DNA from: JAXLQL01 sp046331625
GTDB taxonomy: Bacteria; Acidobacteriota; Terriglobia; Bryobacterales; Bryobacteraceae
Assembly (NCBI GenBank): GCA_046331625.1
Contig: JAXLQL010000022.1
Span: 1 to 64,000 of the forward strand
Direction of reading: 5' to 3'
Length of the DNA stretch: 64,000 nucleotides
Shown here: positions 17,407 to 25,871 of the stretch, one piece after another
Position numbering within the stretch: position 1 is the first letter of the stretch
Layout of the letters: each line of letters begins with the position of its first letter
The notes under the pieces: model-generated
Told to the model about the DNA's origin: nothing
Database searches by the model: none
Seen by the model: the letters and a program-made list of their open reading frames with translations, nothing else
Made by a program: the position numbers and the translations under genes

Positions 17407-20388
17407 TCATTGGAGGGTCACCGTTTCGTCGAGGTTGAGGAGGAGGCTGGCGATACCGGCGTAGGCGGCGAGTTCGGGCTTGGGAGCAGCGCTGGCGATG
17501 GGGGACTTGCCTTGGGCGAGAAACTCGCCGGCGGATTTCGGATTCTTGGCGTAACCGGTTAGTAACTGATCGAAGAGACGGAGGCTGATTTCGGACTCAC
17601 GCGGCTTGGGGGCGCGGCCGAGCGTGACGGAATATCCGAAGCGAATGCGCTCGGCGGGCGTGGCGCCTCCTTCGGCGAGCATGCGCTCGGCGAGCTTGCG
17701 GGCGGCCTCGACGTACGTGACTTCGTTCATCAGGGCGAGCGCCTGGAGCGGCGTATTGGTGCGATTCTCGCGCACGGCGCAGGTCTCGCGGGTGGGAGAA
17801 TCGAAGATGATCATCGAAGGCGGCTGAATCGTGCGGCGCCAGTAAGTGTAGAGGCTGCGGCGATAGAGTCCGGGACCATCGTCGGCCACGTACTCCTTGC
17901 CGCCGGCGAGTTCGTTCCAGAGTCCCGGTGGCTGGTATGGGCGGACAGGTGGGCCACCGACGGCCGGCTGCAGGAGGCCCGAGACGGCGAGCGCCTGGTC
18001 GCGAATCATTTCCGGAGCAAGGCGGAAGCGCGGTCCACGGGCGAGAAGACGGTTCTCGGGATCGCGCTGGAGAAGCTCCGGCGTGACGCGGGAGGCTTGC
18101 CGGTAGGTGTCGCTGGTGACGATGGTTTCGATGAGGCGCTTGACGTCCCAACCGGATTCGATGAATTCCACGGCGAGCCAGTCGAGCAGTTCGGGCTGGA
18201 CGGGCCACTCGCCTTGGGAGCCGAAGTCCTCAACAGTCTTGACCAATCCTGTTCCAAACAACATCTGCCAGAAACGGTTTACGATGACGCGCGCGGTGAG
18301 CGGGTTTTCGCGGCTGACGAGCCAACGGGCGAGCGCGAGGCGGTTCGGAGTTTCGCCGGGTTTCAGTTGGGGAAGGAAAGCGGGGACAGCGGCGTCGACG
18401 GGGTCGCCATGGGCGTCATAGGCGCCGCGCTTCAACACGAACGCTTGGCGTTTGGGACCTTCCTCCATCACCATCACGGTGGGGAGCTTTGCGTAGAAGG
18501 CATCGCGATCGCGCTTGGTTTGACGGGCGGCGTCGCGGAGCTTGGCGAGTTCCGGCGGAAGGAATTTGTCGCGGAACGCGAACCAGAGCTTGTTGCGCTG
18601 GGCTTCGGAACGCTTGGCCGCTGGCAGGGCAGCGATCTGCGAGAGCGAGTCGCGCAGGGGGAGCGTGCTCACTTCGGCGGGCGGGAGCGCACGATCGTAG
18701 ATGCGGGCGTCATCGATTTCGCCCTTGAAGAGCATCTCGTCGCCGCCTCCCGCGCCGAGCCGCAGCGGGACCTTGTGCTCGAGCGGCCACAGATTCTGAT
18801 CGAACAAAATGTTCAACTCTTGTTCTACGCCATCGAGGTAGAGATGAACGCCCGAGCGCGCCTTCATGCTGCCGTCATAGGTGACGGCCACGTGATGCCA
18901 CTCGTTCAGCGGGATGGGGTTCTTGGTTTCGACGCGGAGGCCGAGATCGGTCCAGCGAAAGATGTAGTGGAAGCGAAGCTTGCCATCGATGAGGAAGATG
19001 CCGTAGCCCGAGCCCTCGAAGTAGTCGTCCATTCGCGTGAGGATGGCGCCCTTGGGAGCGGCGGCGTTGAAGCGCACGGCGAGCGTGAACGGATCGCGGT
19101 GGTTGAACTTGGCGACGTCCTTCGAGAAGTGCATCTCGCGAGCGCCGTCAAAGCGGCGGTCGAGCGGGGTGTGTTCGAAGACTTGGCCTTCGCCAGGATG
19201 CCAATCGAGACGCTGCTTGGCGATCGACTTCTCCCACTGGCGCTGGGCCTTGTCTACTTTGGGCTCGGCCTGCTTCCAAGCGTCGCGGGCAGCGGCGGCT
19301 TTGCGGTCGAACTCGGCGAGTTCCGTGCGCTGCTTGGCGTTCGGAGCAGCGATGTAGGGTTCTTCGTTTCCGAAGTTATAGACGAAGCCTTTTTCGGGGA
19401 CGTTATTGAAAAAGGCGAACAGGGAATAGAAGTCGCGCTGTTTCATCGGATCATACTTATGATCGTGACAGCGGGAGCAACCCATGGTGAGCCCGAGCCA
19501 GACGGCGGCGGTGGTCTCGACGCGGTCGGCGACATACTCGACGCGCCACTCTTCGTCGATGATTCCGCCCTCAGCAGTGGTGCGGTGATTGCGGTGGAAG
19601 GCGGTGGCGATGCGCTGGTCGAGGGTTGCGCCGGGGAGGAGGTCGCCCGCGAGTTGCTCGATGGTGAAGCGGTCAAAGGGCATGTTTTTCGCGAAGGCGT
19701 CGATCACCCAGTCGCGCCAGGGCCACATGGTGCGGACGCCGTCTGTCTGGTAGCCGTTGGTGTCGGCGTAGCGGGCAGCTTCGAGCCAGCGGATGGCCAT
19801 GCGCTCGGCGTAGCGGGGCGAGTCGAGCAGGCGGCGGACGAGCTTGCGGTAGGCATCGGCCGATTGGTCACTCACGAATTCGTCGATTTCGGCGGGAGTG
19901 GGTGGGAGCCCAGTAAGATCGAGAGTAACTCGGCGGATGAGCGTACGGCGATCGGCTTCGGGCGAGGGTTTCAGGCCTTCGCGTTCGAGGCGGGCGCGGA
20001 CGATTTTGTCGAGGGAATTACCGGACTCGCGTTTCGGGGGGATGAAGGACCAATGGTCCTGCCACTTGGCTCCTTCGCGGATCCACTGCTCGATGAGGGC
20101 GATTCGCTCCGGGGAGAGCTTGTCGTGGCCGGCGTAGGCGGGCGGCATGCGGAGGGTCTTGTTATCCGACGCAACGCGAATGAAGAGCTTGGACTTGGCG
20201 GGGTCGCCGGGCGCGATGATGGCTTTGGCGGACGACTCGAGGTCAAGGCGGAGATTGGCCTTGCGATTGGTGTTATCGGGGCCGTGGCAGAAGAAGCAAC
20301 GGTCCGAGAGGATGGGGCGGATATCGCGATTGAACTCGATGGGCGCGGCGGCAAGCGAGGTGGCGAGGATGAGCGCGCGGAGGAGCAT
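17407..20388 (-). CDS. PSCyt1/DUF1549/LamG/DUF1553 secreted cytochrome-like protein
   Basis: 993 residues. Domain order: signal peptide (MLLRALILATSLAAAP), planctomycete-type cytochrome c domain with a single heme motif CFFCH (about residues 32-36), DUF1549 (about 110-320, with TMGCSRCHDHKYDP), a concanavalin/LamG-like domain (about 410-590, EWHHVAVTYDG and GEIDDARIYDRAL), then DUF1553 (about 680-960). It is thought to be an exported redox-linked partner of the following DUF1501 protein. The start ATG 20388 is supported by the signal peptide. The promoter and first codons are part of a duplicated segment, see 21571-21889. Confidence 0.88.
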   Translation of the reverse strand: MLLRALILATSLAAAPIEFNRDIRPILSDRCFFCHGPDNTNRKANLRLDLESSAKAIIAPGDPAKSKLFIRVASDNKTLRMPPAYAGHDKLSPERIALIEQWIREGAKWQDHWSFIPPKRESGNSLDKIVRARLEREGLKPSPEADRRTLIRRVTLDLTGLPPTPAEIDEFVSDQSADAYRKLVRRLLDSPRYAERMAIRWLEAARYADTNGYQTDGVRTMWPWRDWVIDAFAKNMPFDRFTIEQLAGDLLPGATLDQRIATAFHRNHRTTAEGGIIDEEWRVEYVADRVETTAAVWLGLTMGCSRCHDHKYDPMKQRDFYSLFAFFNNVPEKGFVYNFGNEEPYIAAPNAKQRTELAEFDRKAAAARDAWKQAEPKVDKAQRQWEKSIAKQRLDWHPGEGQVFEHTPLDRRFDGAREMHFSKDVAKFNHRDPFTLAVRFNAAAPKGAILTRMDDYFEGSGYGIFLIDGKLRFHYIFRWTDLGLRVETKNPIPLNEWHHVAVTYDGSMKARSGVHLYLDGVEQELNILFDQNLWPLEHKVPLRLGAGGGDEMLFKGEIDDARIYDRALPPAEVSTLPLRDSLSQIAALPAAKRSEAQRNKLWFAFRDKFLPPELAKLRDAARQTKRDRDAFYAKLPTVMVMEEGPKRQAFVLKRGAYDAHGDPVDAAVPAFLPQLKPGETPNRLALARWLVSRENPLTARVIVNRFWQMLFGTGLVKTVEDFGSQGEWPVQPELLDWLAVEFIESGWDVKRLIETIVTSDTYRQASRVTPELLQRDPENRLLARGPRFRLAPEMIRDQALAVSGLLQPAVGGPPVRPYQPPGLWNELAGGKEYVADDGPGLYRRSLYTYWRRTIQPPSMIIFDSPTRETCAVRENRTNTPLQALALMNEVTYVEAARKLAERMLAEGGATPAERIRFGYSVTLGRAPKPRESEISLRLFDQLLTGYAKNPKSAGEFLAQGKSPIASAAPKPELAAYAGIASLLLNLDETVTLQ

Positions 20389-20634
20389 GGTTTCCGGGTC
20401 ACCTTGATTGTACTTCGCGGCGGAGGGTGTGGAGGTGTGCGGGAATGGGATTAGGGTCGTTCGTCAAAACGCGCATTTTTTCGCGAGCTCCTCTTCTCGC
20501 TGGGTCTCTCGGGGGCGGCGAGGTCTGCTGCCTCCGGTGTCAGAGTAGCGTGGAGGGCGAGGGCTGTTGCAGAATCGATCCGGGGAAGTGGGTGAGGGGG
20601 TTGGCTTTACGAAATTTGCGATACACGAACTGGC
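20311..20634. repeat. Direct repeat, left copy (DUF1553 leader and first codons)
   Basis: About 320 bp covering the first ~25 codons of the DUF1549/DUF1553 gene and its upstream leader. It is repeated in the same orientation at about 21571-21889, about 1,257 bp away. Two blocks are nearly identical: 20340-20411 and 20536-20634; the stretch between them has diverged. The copies bracket the DUF4065/membrane-protein gene pair. Confidence 0.85.
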
Positions 20635-20652
20635 GAGGTCAAGGCAGCGTTG

Positions 20653-21000
20653 TCATTCCGACGATAACACCTTCTTGATGGTCTCGGAGACCGCCGAAGA
20701 GCCGATTACTGCCAGAAGAATGGTCTTGAGTTCCGAGCGTTGCGCCTCAGAAAGGAAGTGCTGTGTTGCCGGTGTCACCATGTGCCAGAACAGGACCAGC
20801 GCGATGGCTATCAGCGATGCCAATACGCCCCAAAAGACGATCAGCGCACCCCAGTGAAGGTGCTTCTGCACGCGCTCGCTGCGCTTGAACTTGTTTGTCA
20901 AGCGTTGCTGCGCGATTGCATTCGCTTCCGCGTTCGCGATTTCATCGACCTGCGGCACCGCCTCAGGAATGATCTGGCGATCATTTGGCGGTTCGGGCAT
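20653..21000 (-). CDS. Small membrane protein, candidate toxin partner of the DUF4065 gene
   Basis: 115 residues. Soluble polar N-terminus (about 1-48), a single strong transmembrane helix (about 49-72, GALIVFWGVLASLIAIALVL), then a basic/polar tail with a second weakly hydrophobic stretch (LLAVIGSSAVSETI). No family recognised. It starts 6 bp after the DUF4065 gene and shares its strand. In described Panacea (PanAT) systems the DUF4065 protein is an antitoxin paired with very different toxins, some of them small membrane proteins; a toxin role here is inferred from that and from gene order. It could also be an unrelated membrane protein. Confidence 0.7.
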   Translation of the reverse strand: MPEPPNDRQIIPEAVPQVDEIANAEANAIAQQRLTNKFKRSERVQKHLHWGALIVFWGVLASLIAIALVLFWHMVTPATQHFLSEAQRSELKTILLAVIGSSAVSETIKKVLSSE

Positions 21001-21006
21001 CGATCC

Positions 21007-21465
21007 TCACTTCGCTGCGGCCAACTGCTTGTAGTGCTGCTCGATCAAGTCGTTGGAGATGACGCAGCCAGGGCCGCGCATGCTCCACGTAATGTCCCAG
21101 GGCGTGCGCTTCTGATGGGTCAATGAAGACAGTTGCAGCCCACTCATCTTGCCATAGTGCTTCCACACTTGCTGCATGATGCTCTCCTCAGCGCTGTCGA
21201 AACCAGTGGGCTTCTCTGGCGATTCGGAGATGTAGCTACCACCATAGGCCTTGTATTGGCGATACACGCCTGGGATCACGGGTCCATATTGCCAGGCCTC
21301 GATTTGATCCTTGATCAACGGGCGGCTGTAGAGCCCGACCATCCATCCGTGGCAGATGTAGACGAGCTTCAGCAGTTGCATGGGCGTAACTGGGTTGTTC
21401 GACTGGCCTGCCAGCCAAAGGATATACTCGGCGACCCTTGTGGAGTCCTTGCCTAGTGCTCCCAT
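21007..21465 (-). CDS. DUF4065 / Panacea-domain protein, candidate antitoxin
   Basis: 152 residues. The Panacea (DUF4065, SocA/GepA-like) domain fills most of the protein: VTPMQLLKLVYICHGWMVG, then IEAWQYGPVIPGVYRQYK and a C-terminal TPWDITW. Family members act as promiscuous antitoxins (PanA) or proteolysis adaptors (SocA). ATG 21465 is preferred to the longer frame from 21513 because AGAAGGAG lies about 7 bp upstream and the conserved domain begins soon after. It is the first gene of a two-gene unit with the small membrane protein, and both sit between two ~320-bp direct repeats. Confidence 0.85.
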   Translation of the reverse strand: MGALGKDSTRVAEYILWLAGQSNNPVTPMQLLKLVYICHGWMVGLYSRPLIKDQIEAWQYGPVIPGVYRQYKAYGGSYISESPEKPTGFDSAEESIMQQVWKHYGKMSGLQLSSLTHQKRTPWDITWSMRGPGCVISNDLIEQHYKQLAAAK

Positions 21466-21570
21466 TGTGCGCTCCTTCTGCTCAGGATGATGCGTCCTCT
21501 TTGAGCGTAACATGTAGCCGTGTCACGGTAAGCACCACGAATTGGATTCGGCCCCAGGCAACGGGGCGAA

Positions 21571-21889
21571 TAGATGGGCGAATGTCGCGAATGAACTCGA
21601 CGGGCGCGGCGGCAAGCGAGGTGGCGAGGATGAGCGCGCGGAGGAGAATGGTTTCCGGGTCACCTTGATTGTGCAGCGGGCGCCTGGGACGCTAGGTGTC
21701 CGAAAATGGGATTGGCTTCGTTCGGCAAAACGCATCTTTGTTGCGAGCTCCTCTTCTCGCCTCGTGGCCGCCGACCGGCGGGTGTCTCCGGTGTTCAGAG
21801 TAGCGTGGAGGGCGAGGGCTGTTGCAGAATCGATCCGGGGAAGTGGGTGAGGGGGATGGGTTTACGAAATTTGCGACACACGAACTGGG
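21571..21889. repeat. Direct repeat, right copy
   Basis: Second copy of the segment at 20311-20634. The blocks 21600-21673 and about 21787-21889 match the left copy almost base for base. No transposase or obvious target-site duplication is seen at the outer ends. Confidence 0.85.
21575..21649 (-). pseudogene. Truncated 5' end of a DUF1549/DUF1553-type gene
   Basis: Within the right-hand repeat, the same reading frame as the start of the DUF1553 gene can be followed for 25 codons (LLRALILATSLAAAP, then EFIRDIRP), but the start codon is ATT instead of ATG and similarity ends before the heme motif. It is a dead copy of the signal-peptide region. Confidence 0.75.
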
Positions 21890-21894
21890 GCGGT

Positions 21895-22155
21895 TCACCG
21901 GTAGGCATCGCGCCGATTCCGCACTCTCGGAGTCCTCACCGAAGACTCGCCGACGAGGTCGAGAAACAGCCGGTAGTCGCCGCACCGAAGACGATAGCCA
22001 GTGAGCGGCGACCGCAGATGCTTGACATCTCCGGCGCGTGCGGCGAGATATCGGTCCAGGCAGTGGCGGATAGCGGCTGCGGTTTCGCGGTCAATCGCAG
22101 TCGCTCCTCGCCCGGATTCACGGTCGAAGGCCGAACTCCGCCAGGACTTCCTCAT
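21895..22155 (-). CDS. RelE/ParE-like toxin
   Basis: 86 residues, typical length for RelE/ParE superfamily toxins, which cut mRNA at the ribosome or inhibit gyrase. Recognisable parts: an N-terminal strand/helix SSAFDRESGRGATAIDRET, a middle helix, and the C-terminal beta-sheet YRLRCGDYRLFLD followed by RVRNRRDAYR. ATG 22155 overlaps the antitoxin gene by 38 bp, a common layout for these pairs. The Arg-rich C-terminal end suggests RelE-like rather than ParE-like, but this is a weak call. Confidence 0.72.
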   Translation of the reverse strand: MRKSWRSSAFDRESGRGATAIDRETAAAIRHCLDRYLAARAGDVKHLRSPLTGYRLRCGDYRLFLDLVGESSVRTPRVRNRRDAYR

Positions 22156-22378
22156 GCGGGATTCCCTCGCCCCTGCGAAATGCCGCCCGCGCACGGTCGA
22201 TCGCTTCGACAGTATCTGGATTCAGATCCTCGTCCTCAACAGGCGCCAGGGCGAGTGAGCGGCTGAGAGGCTCCACCATTACCTCGAGCAGCGCATGCAC
22301 TGCCGACAGGCGTTCGGGAGAAAGCATATCGAGGAGGGCGTGGGCCTGCTGGCGTTGCTCAGTGAAGTCGAGGGACAT
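22118..22378 (-). CDS. RelB-like antitoxin
   Basis: 86 residues. Helical N-terminal half (LDMLSPERLSAVHALLEVMVEPLS) and an acidic, flexible C-terminal half ending in IPHEEVLAEFGLRP, the pattern of type II antitoxins paired with RelE-like toxins. ATG 22378 has AGAGGAG at 8-14 bp upstream; the frame continues to 22405 without support. Such antitoxins usually bind their own promoter and neutralise the toxin by wrapping around it. Confidence 0.72.
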   Translation of the reverse strand: MSLDFTEQRQQAHALLDMLSPERLSAVHALLEVMVEPLSRSLALAPVEDEDLNPDTVEAIDRARAAFRRGEGIPHEEVLAEFGLRP

Positions 22379-22428
22379 TGGCACTCCTCTTCCAGTATCC
22401 AACACTCGGCGTCATGCGATCATCCGGC

Positions 22429-22639
22429 TCAGCCCCTTGGCGCGGCGCTGTTGGCCGCGTGCTCTTTGGCGAGGCGCTCGCCTTCGGCCTCTTCGTTGGC
22501 GATGTCATCGTCAACTTCCTGCTTGTTCGTAGGTGGCGATCCGCATCACGGAAACACCGGTGCCGGCAATTCTCGGCCGATTGCCGCGGATCTCAGGGGA
22601 CCGGGTGATCATGGTTCCGATGTCGGCCAGGGTCGCCAT
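22429..22639 (-). pseudogene. Decayed DUF433-family antitoxin gene
   Basis: From ATG 22639 the frame gives MATLADIGTMITRSPEIRG, NRPRIAGTGVSVMRIATY, which matches the N-terminus of DUF433 (VapB45-like) proteins, then hits a stop at 22511-22513. The neighbouring frame then gives EVDDDIANEEAEGERLAKEH, which looks like a DUF433 C-terminus. The middle (about 30-40 residues) is missing and the halves are out of frame, so this is a deletion relic. No DUF5615 partner is seen next to it. Confidence 0.7.
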
Positions 22640-23350
22640 GCATTGCCTTCGTTGCCATTATATCGGCTGAACGCCTTTGTCCCCTAGTTCTTTGCGGCAT
22701 CTTTGCCATGGAAGCGGAGCCAGTGATTCGCGTCCGGGTACCTGCAGATGCGCGCGTGGCCGGTGGCGATTTACTGATAGCGCTGCCTGACTTTGCGCCA
22801 GCGTTCGGGTTCGGTGACTCTGACTTGGCGTGTGGTGAAGTCGTATTCGGTGGCCGTAACGGCTTGGAGCCAGAGTTGGATGTGTTCGGCGGGCAAAGTC
22901 GAAGGTCGGCATCGAGGTGCCAGATGCGGTCTAAGGGACGCGAGTAGTAACTTGGGAAAAGGATTTCGCCCGCCTGTGGGATCACAGTGTGGCCCTGGGG
23001 CTGATCCCGATGGGCTTCGCGTTTGTCGGCTTCGCTCGGGGGGGGCGCAGGGGCACGATAGGGACCACTCGGATATTCGGGGCCTGCTGACCGCCGGCGG
23101 ATGGGCAGGTGAGCTAATGATGCAGCGGCAGTTCGGTGCGCCGCTGCGCTTCTGCAACATCCGATGCGGCTACCAGGCGCGCCGGGATCGGCCGGCGATC
23201 CAGAACCTCTCGCTGACGCAGTAGCGCTTCCGTGTTCCGCGGTCCCCCGATGGGACGATCGCAGGACGGGCTTCTGTATTCGGTTGCGGCGCGACTGCAC
23301 CAAGGCATCATGCCGGGGGCCGAGCCGTGACCGGCATTCGAGTTACCGAA
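22640..23350. other. 711-bp degenerate stretch without an intact gene
   Basis: On the minus strand between about 22895 and 22692 a coding-like frame (AEHIQLWLQAVTATEYDF, then RVTEPERWRKVRQRYQ) ends at a stop near 22770 and resumes in the same frame (HARICRYPDANHWLRFHG) to a second stop. The C-terminal part has the feel of a transposase or integrase tail, but I cannot name it. Upstream the frame is lost. I treat the region as the remains of one or more inactivated genes. Confidence 0.45.
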
Positions 23351-25546
23351 TCACTTCAGCCTGTGGACCGCGTCCCGATACTGGGGCAGATCGCGGTCCG
23401 CGTCTTTCCAGATCTCGAGAAACCTACGAAGCTCCGCCTTCGATCCGCCGCCATCGCCTCTCTTGGCCAAGGCGACCCCAAGTCCGTATCTCGCTACCGC
23501 GAGGTTCGGATGCAGGCCGAGCACGCGGCGATACTCCGCAATCGCCTCGTCGATCCGGCCGAGGAACAGATACGCATCGGCGAGGCATTCCTCTGACTCG
23601 GTCTGCAAATAGTATTCGGGTACCTGCTCCAAGGCGTCTTTCATGAGCGCCAGCGCCCGCCCGGATTCACCGGATCTCAGCGCGGCGTGGCCGAGCAGTG
23701 CTGTTTCGAATCGCCTGCTCAGCCTGACTCCCCGCCCTTTATTCACCCATGAAGTATCTGCCGCGTATTTCAGAGGAACAGCGTCCCCTTTCGGTAAGTC
23801 CGACTGAATGGCGAGGCGCAAGGCCGGAGGGCCAGGCGACTCTCGCAGTGCGCCGTTTGCGTCGCCGCTCTTCCAGAGCACCCATGAGGCGGAATCGGAC
23901 CCCCGTCCCCGTTGCGCTTCCGATTTGGTTGCAGCTTCGAAGCGGCGGTACTCGGCGATCGCCTCACGATACCGGCCCAGGTGGACGAGCGTGTTGCCAA
24001 GGTGAATCATCGGGATGTCGAACCCAGGCTTCAACGCAAGAGCCTGACGGAAGCTCTCGATCGCCTCGCGGTAGCGCCCCATGCGGTGATACACCACACC
24101 CAAGCTGTCGTGGGCGTTCGCTTCATTCGGTTTCAAATCCGCGTAGCGAGTGACGCTGGCGAGGGCCTGATCTTTTTGGCCCAGCGCGAACTGGATCCCG
24201 CCGAGGAGATTGTGTGCGTCCGCGAACTCGGGATCGATCGCCACGGCCTGGAGCAGGATATCCCGGGCCTCGGGAAGGCGTTTCTCACCCCGCAGCAAAC
24301 GCGCCAGGGCAGCGTAGGCCGGCACTTCCTCCGGATACTCTTTCACGATGCTTCGATAGATCCCGATGGCGCCGGCGAAATCCTGAGCTGCGAATGCGTG
24401 CCAGGCTTCGACGAACAAGCGATCGCGCGGGTTCATGGCGGCGGATCGCTGCAAGGCCTTTTTCAAGTAGGGCAGTCCAGCGGCGCCGTGGCCCTCGCTG
24501 AAGGCGTGCGCGTATCCGATCCGGGCATGGGCCATATGGAAATTCGGGTCGAGCTCCAAGGCTCGCTGGAACAGCGCAATGGCTTCCGTGTGATGAAAAT
24601 TTTGAGCCTGCTCGACGCCGAGTACGTAGAGCCGGTAAGCGTCGACATTCGCAGTCCGCGCCTCGGCGGCCGCGCCCGAGTGGCTGGAAGGCAGGGGAAC
24701 CTGCAACGCTTCAGCGGTCCGGACCGCCAATCCGTCGAACCGGATGAGGACCTCGTCCGGCTTGTCCACGGTGAGGATCTCGCTGCCGATCAAGCGCGGG
24801 TCCTCGAGGTCGTGGATTCGCACCTCGATGCGAATCGCTTCGCCGAGCGCCGCATAGGCGCCCGAAATCTGAAACCGCGCCCGCGCCTGTGACGCCCGCT
24901 CGCGCGGGATCAGCGAGAGCCGCGGAGACTTGGCGAGACTGCCCATCAGCATGTCGGGCAGGCCTTCCCGCATCCAGTCGAGGTCGGAACGTCCGGTGCG
25001 GTTATCGAAGGATGCGAACGCAACCGGAATCCGGCTGTCGGCAGGTACGGGCCTTCGGTTGGTCCAGGCCCATGCCAATGCGGCGGTGGCGGCCAGGCAC
25101 GCGAACACGAGCGCAGCGACCCAGGAACGGGAACGCGCTTCAGGGAGCGCCGGGGCGGCGGAGTGCACTGGCGCGGTGGCGGAGGCCTGCGCCTCCCGGA
25201 CCTCTTCGATTGGCGCGACGAACAGAAATCCCTGCTTGGGGACAGTGCGGATGAAGCGCGGATTCCTGGGGTCATCTCCCAGGAGCTTCCGCAGATCGCT
25301 GACGCACTGGGTGAGAGTGTCTTCGGTGACTGCCGCACCCTGCCAGATGTCGCGCAGCAACTCGTCCTTGGGGACCACGCGGTGAGCGTTTTCCACAAGA
25401 TGCCGCAAGACCGCGAGCGCCTTCGGACGCAGGTGATGGACCTGTCCGCCGACGTGGAGAGACGCCCGCGCGGCGTCAAAGGCGACGCTCCCGGCGATGC
25501 GGTAGTGGCGTGGCTCGAGCGGGGACATGGGCCGCGGCAATTGCAT
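23351..25546 (-). CDS. CadC-like winged-helix regulator with transmembrane segment and TPR repeats
   Basis: 731 residues. OmpR-type winged helix (about 14-112) with LRPKALAVLRHLVENAHRVV, the recognition region TEDTLTQCVSDLRKLLGDDP and IRTVPKQGF; an Ala/Pro linker; one transmembrane helix (about 141-162, SWVAALVFACLAATAALAWAW); a TolB-like segment (about 172-280); then at least eight TPR units (about 300-720, e.g. AIALFQRALELDPN, AIESFRQALALKP). The layout is that of membrane-bound one-component regulators with extracytoplasmic TPR sensors. It is transcribed divergently from the giant metzincin, its likely target. Starts at 25546 and 25528 are both possible. Confidence 0.85.
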   Translation of the reverse strand: MQLPRPMSPLEPRHYRIAGSVAFDAARASLHVGGQVHHLRPKALAVLRHLVENAHRVVPKDELLRDIWQGAAVTEDTLTQCVSDLRKLLGDDPRNPRFIRTVPKQGFLFVAPIEEVREAQASATAPVHSAAPALPEARSRSWVAALVFACLAATAALAWAWTNRRPVPADSRIPVAFASFDNRTGRSDLDWMREGLPDMLMGSLAKSPRLSLIPRERASQARARFQISGAYAALGEAIRIEVRIHDLEDPRLIGSEILTVDKPDEVLIRFDGLAVRTAEALQVPLPSSHSGAAAEARTANVDAYRLYVLGVEQAQNFHHTEAIALFQRALELDPNFHMAHARIGYAHAFSEGHGAAGLPYLKKALQRSAAMNPRDRLFVEAWHAFAAQDFAGAIGIYRSIVKEYPEEVPAYAALARLLRGEKRLPEARDILLQAVAIDPEFADAHNLLGGIQFALGQKDQALASVTRYADLKPNEANAHDSLGVVYHRMGRYREAIESFRQALALKPGFDIPMIHLGNTLVHLGRYREAIAEYRRFEAATKSEAQRGRGSDSASWVLWKSGDANGALRESPGPPALRLAIQSDLPKGDAVPLKYAADTSWVNKGRGVRLSRRFETALLGHAALRSGESGRALALMKDALEQVPEYYLQTESEECLADAYLFLGRIDEAIAEYRRVLGLHPNLAVARYGLGVALAKRGDGGGSKAELRRFLEIWKDADRDLPQYRDAVHRLK

Positions 25547-25871
25547 GTTATCACGGCGAGCCGGCGTTCACCGATACATTCCAGGGCGCTTTTGTTTCAA
25601 CGAGATGGAGGGATGTTCGGAACAATTTCGGACTTCTTTCAGGACTTTCCATTCCTCGACCGCGCATGATGGCAATCATGTGGGGATTGCCGTGCCATCG
25701 CGGCCGGCGTGGAGCGCGTGGACTCCGGTGGCAGCCGCCTTGAATCGCCGGAGAGGGCGGACGAAGCCTACCGGAAGTTCGTTGATTGACGATTCATTGA
25801 GGTCCCAGGAGACCCCACGTTCCATGCGGAGATCGACAAGAGACGGTGAACGTTCGCATTGGGAGGGTTCG
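25547..25871. promoter_or_regulatory. 325-bp divergent promoter region with a palindrome at 25665-25680
   Basis: This spacer separates the CadC-like regulator and the metzincin gene. It holds CATGAT-ggca-ATCATG (25665-25680) and, just before, the direct repeats TTCGGA (two, 11-bp period) and GGACTT (two, 12-bp period) in 25618-25655. These could be operator sites for the divergent regulator. No clear -10/-35 pair was identified. Confidence 0.4.

Noticed and set aside
18097..20454. 785-codon plus-strand frame opposite the DUF1549/DUF1553 gene
   Set aside because: Antisense frame of a gene with recognised domains; no signal peptide, motifs or ribosome site.
22593..23303. 237-codon minus-strand frame across the relic region
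   Set aside because: Composition (Ser/Arg/Pro/Thr-rich) and lack of motifs suggest chance; the better coding signal is in another frame and is broken.
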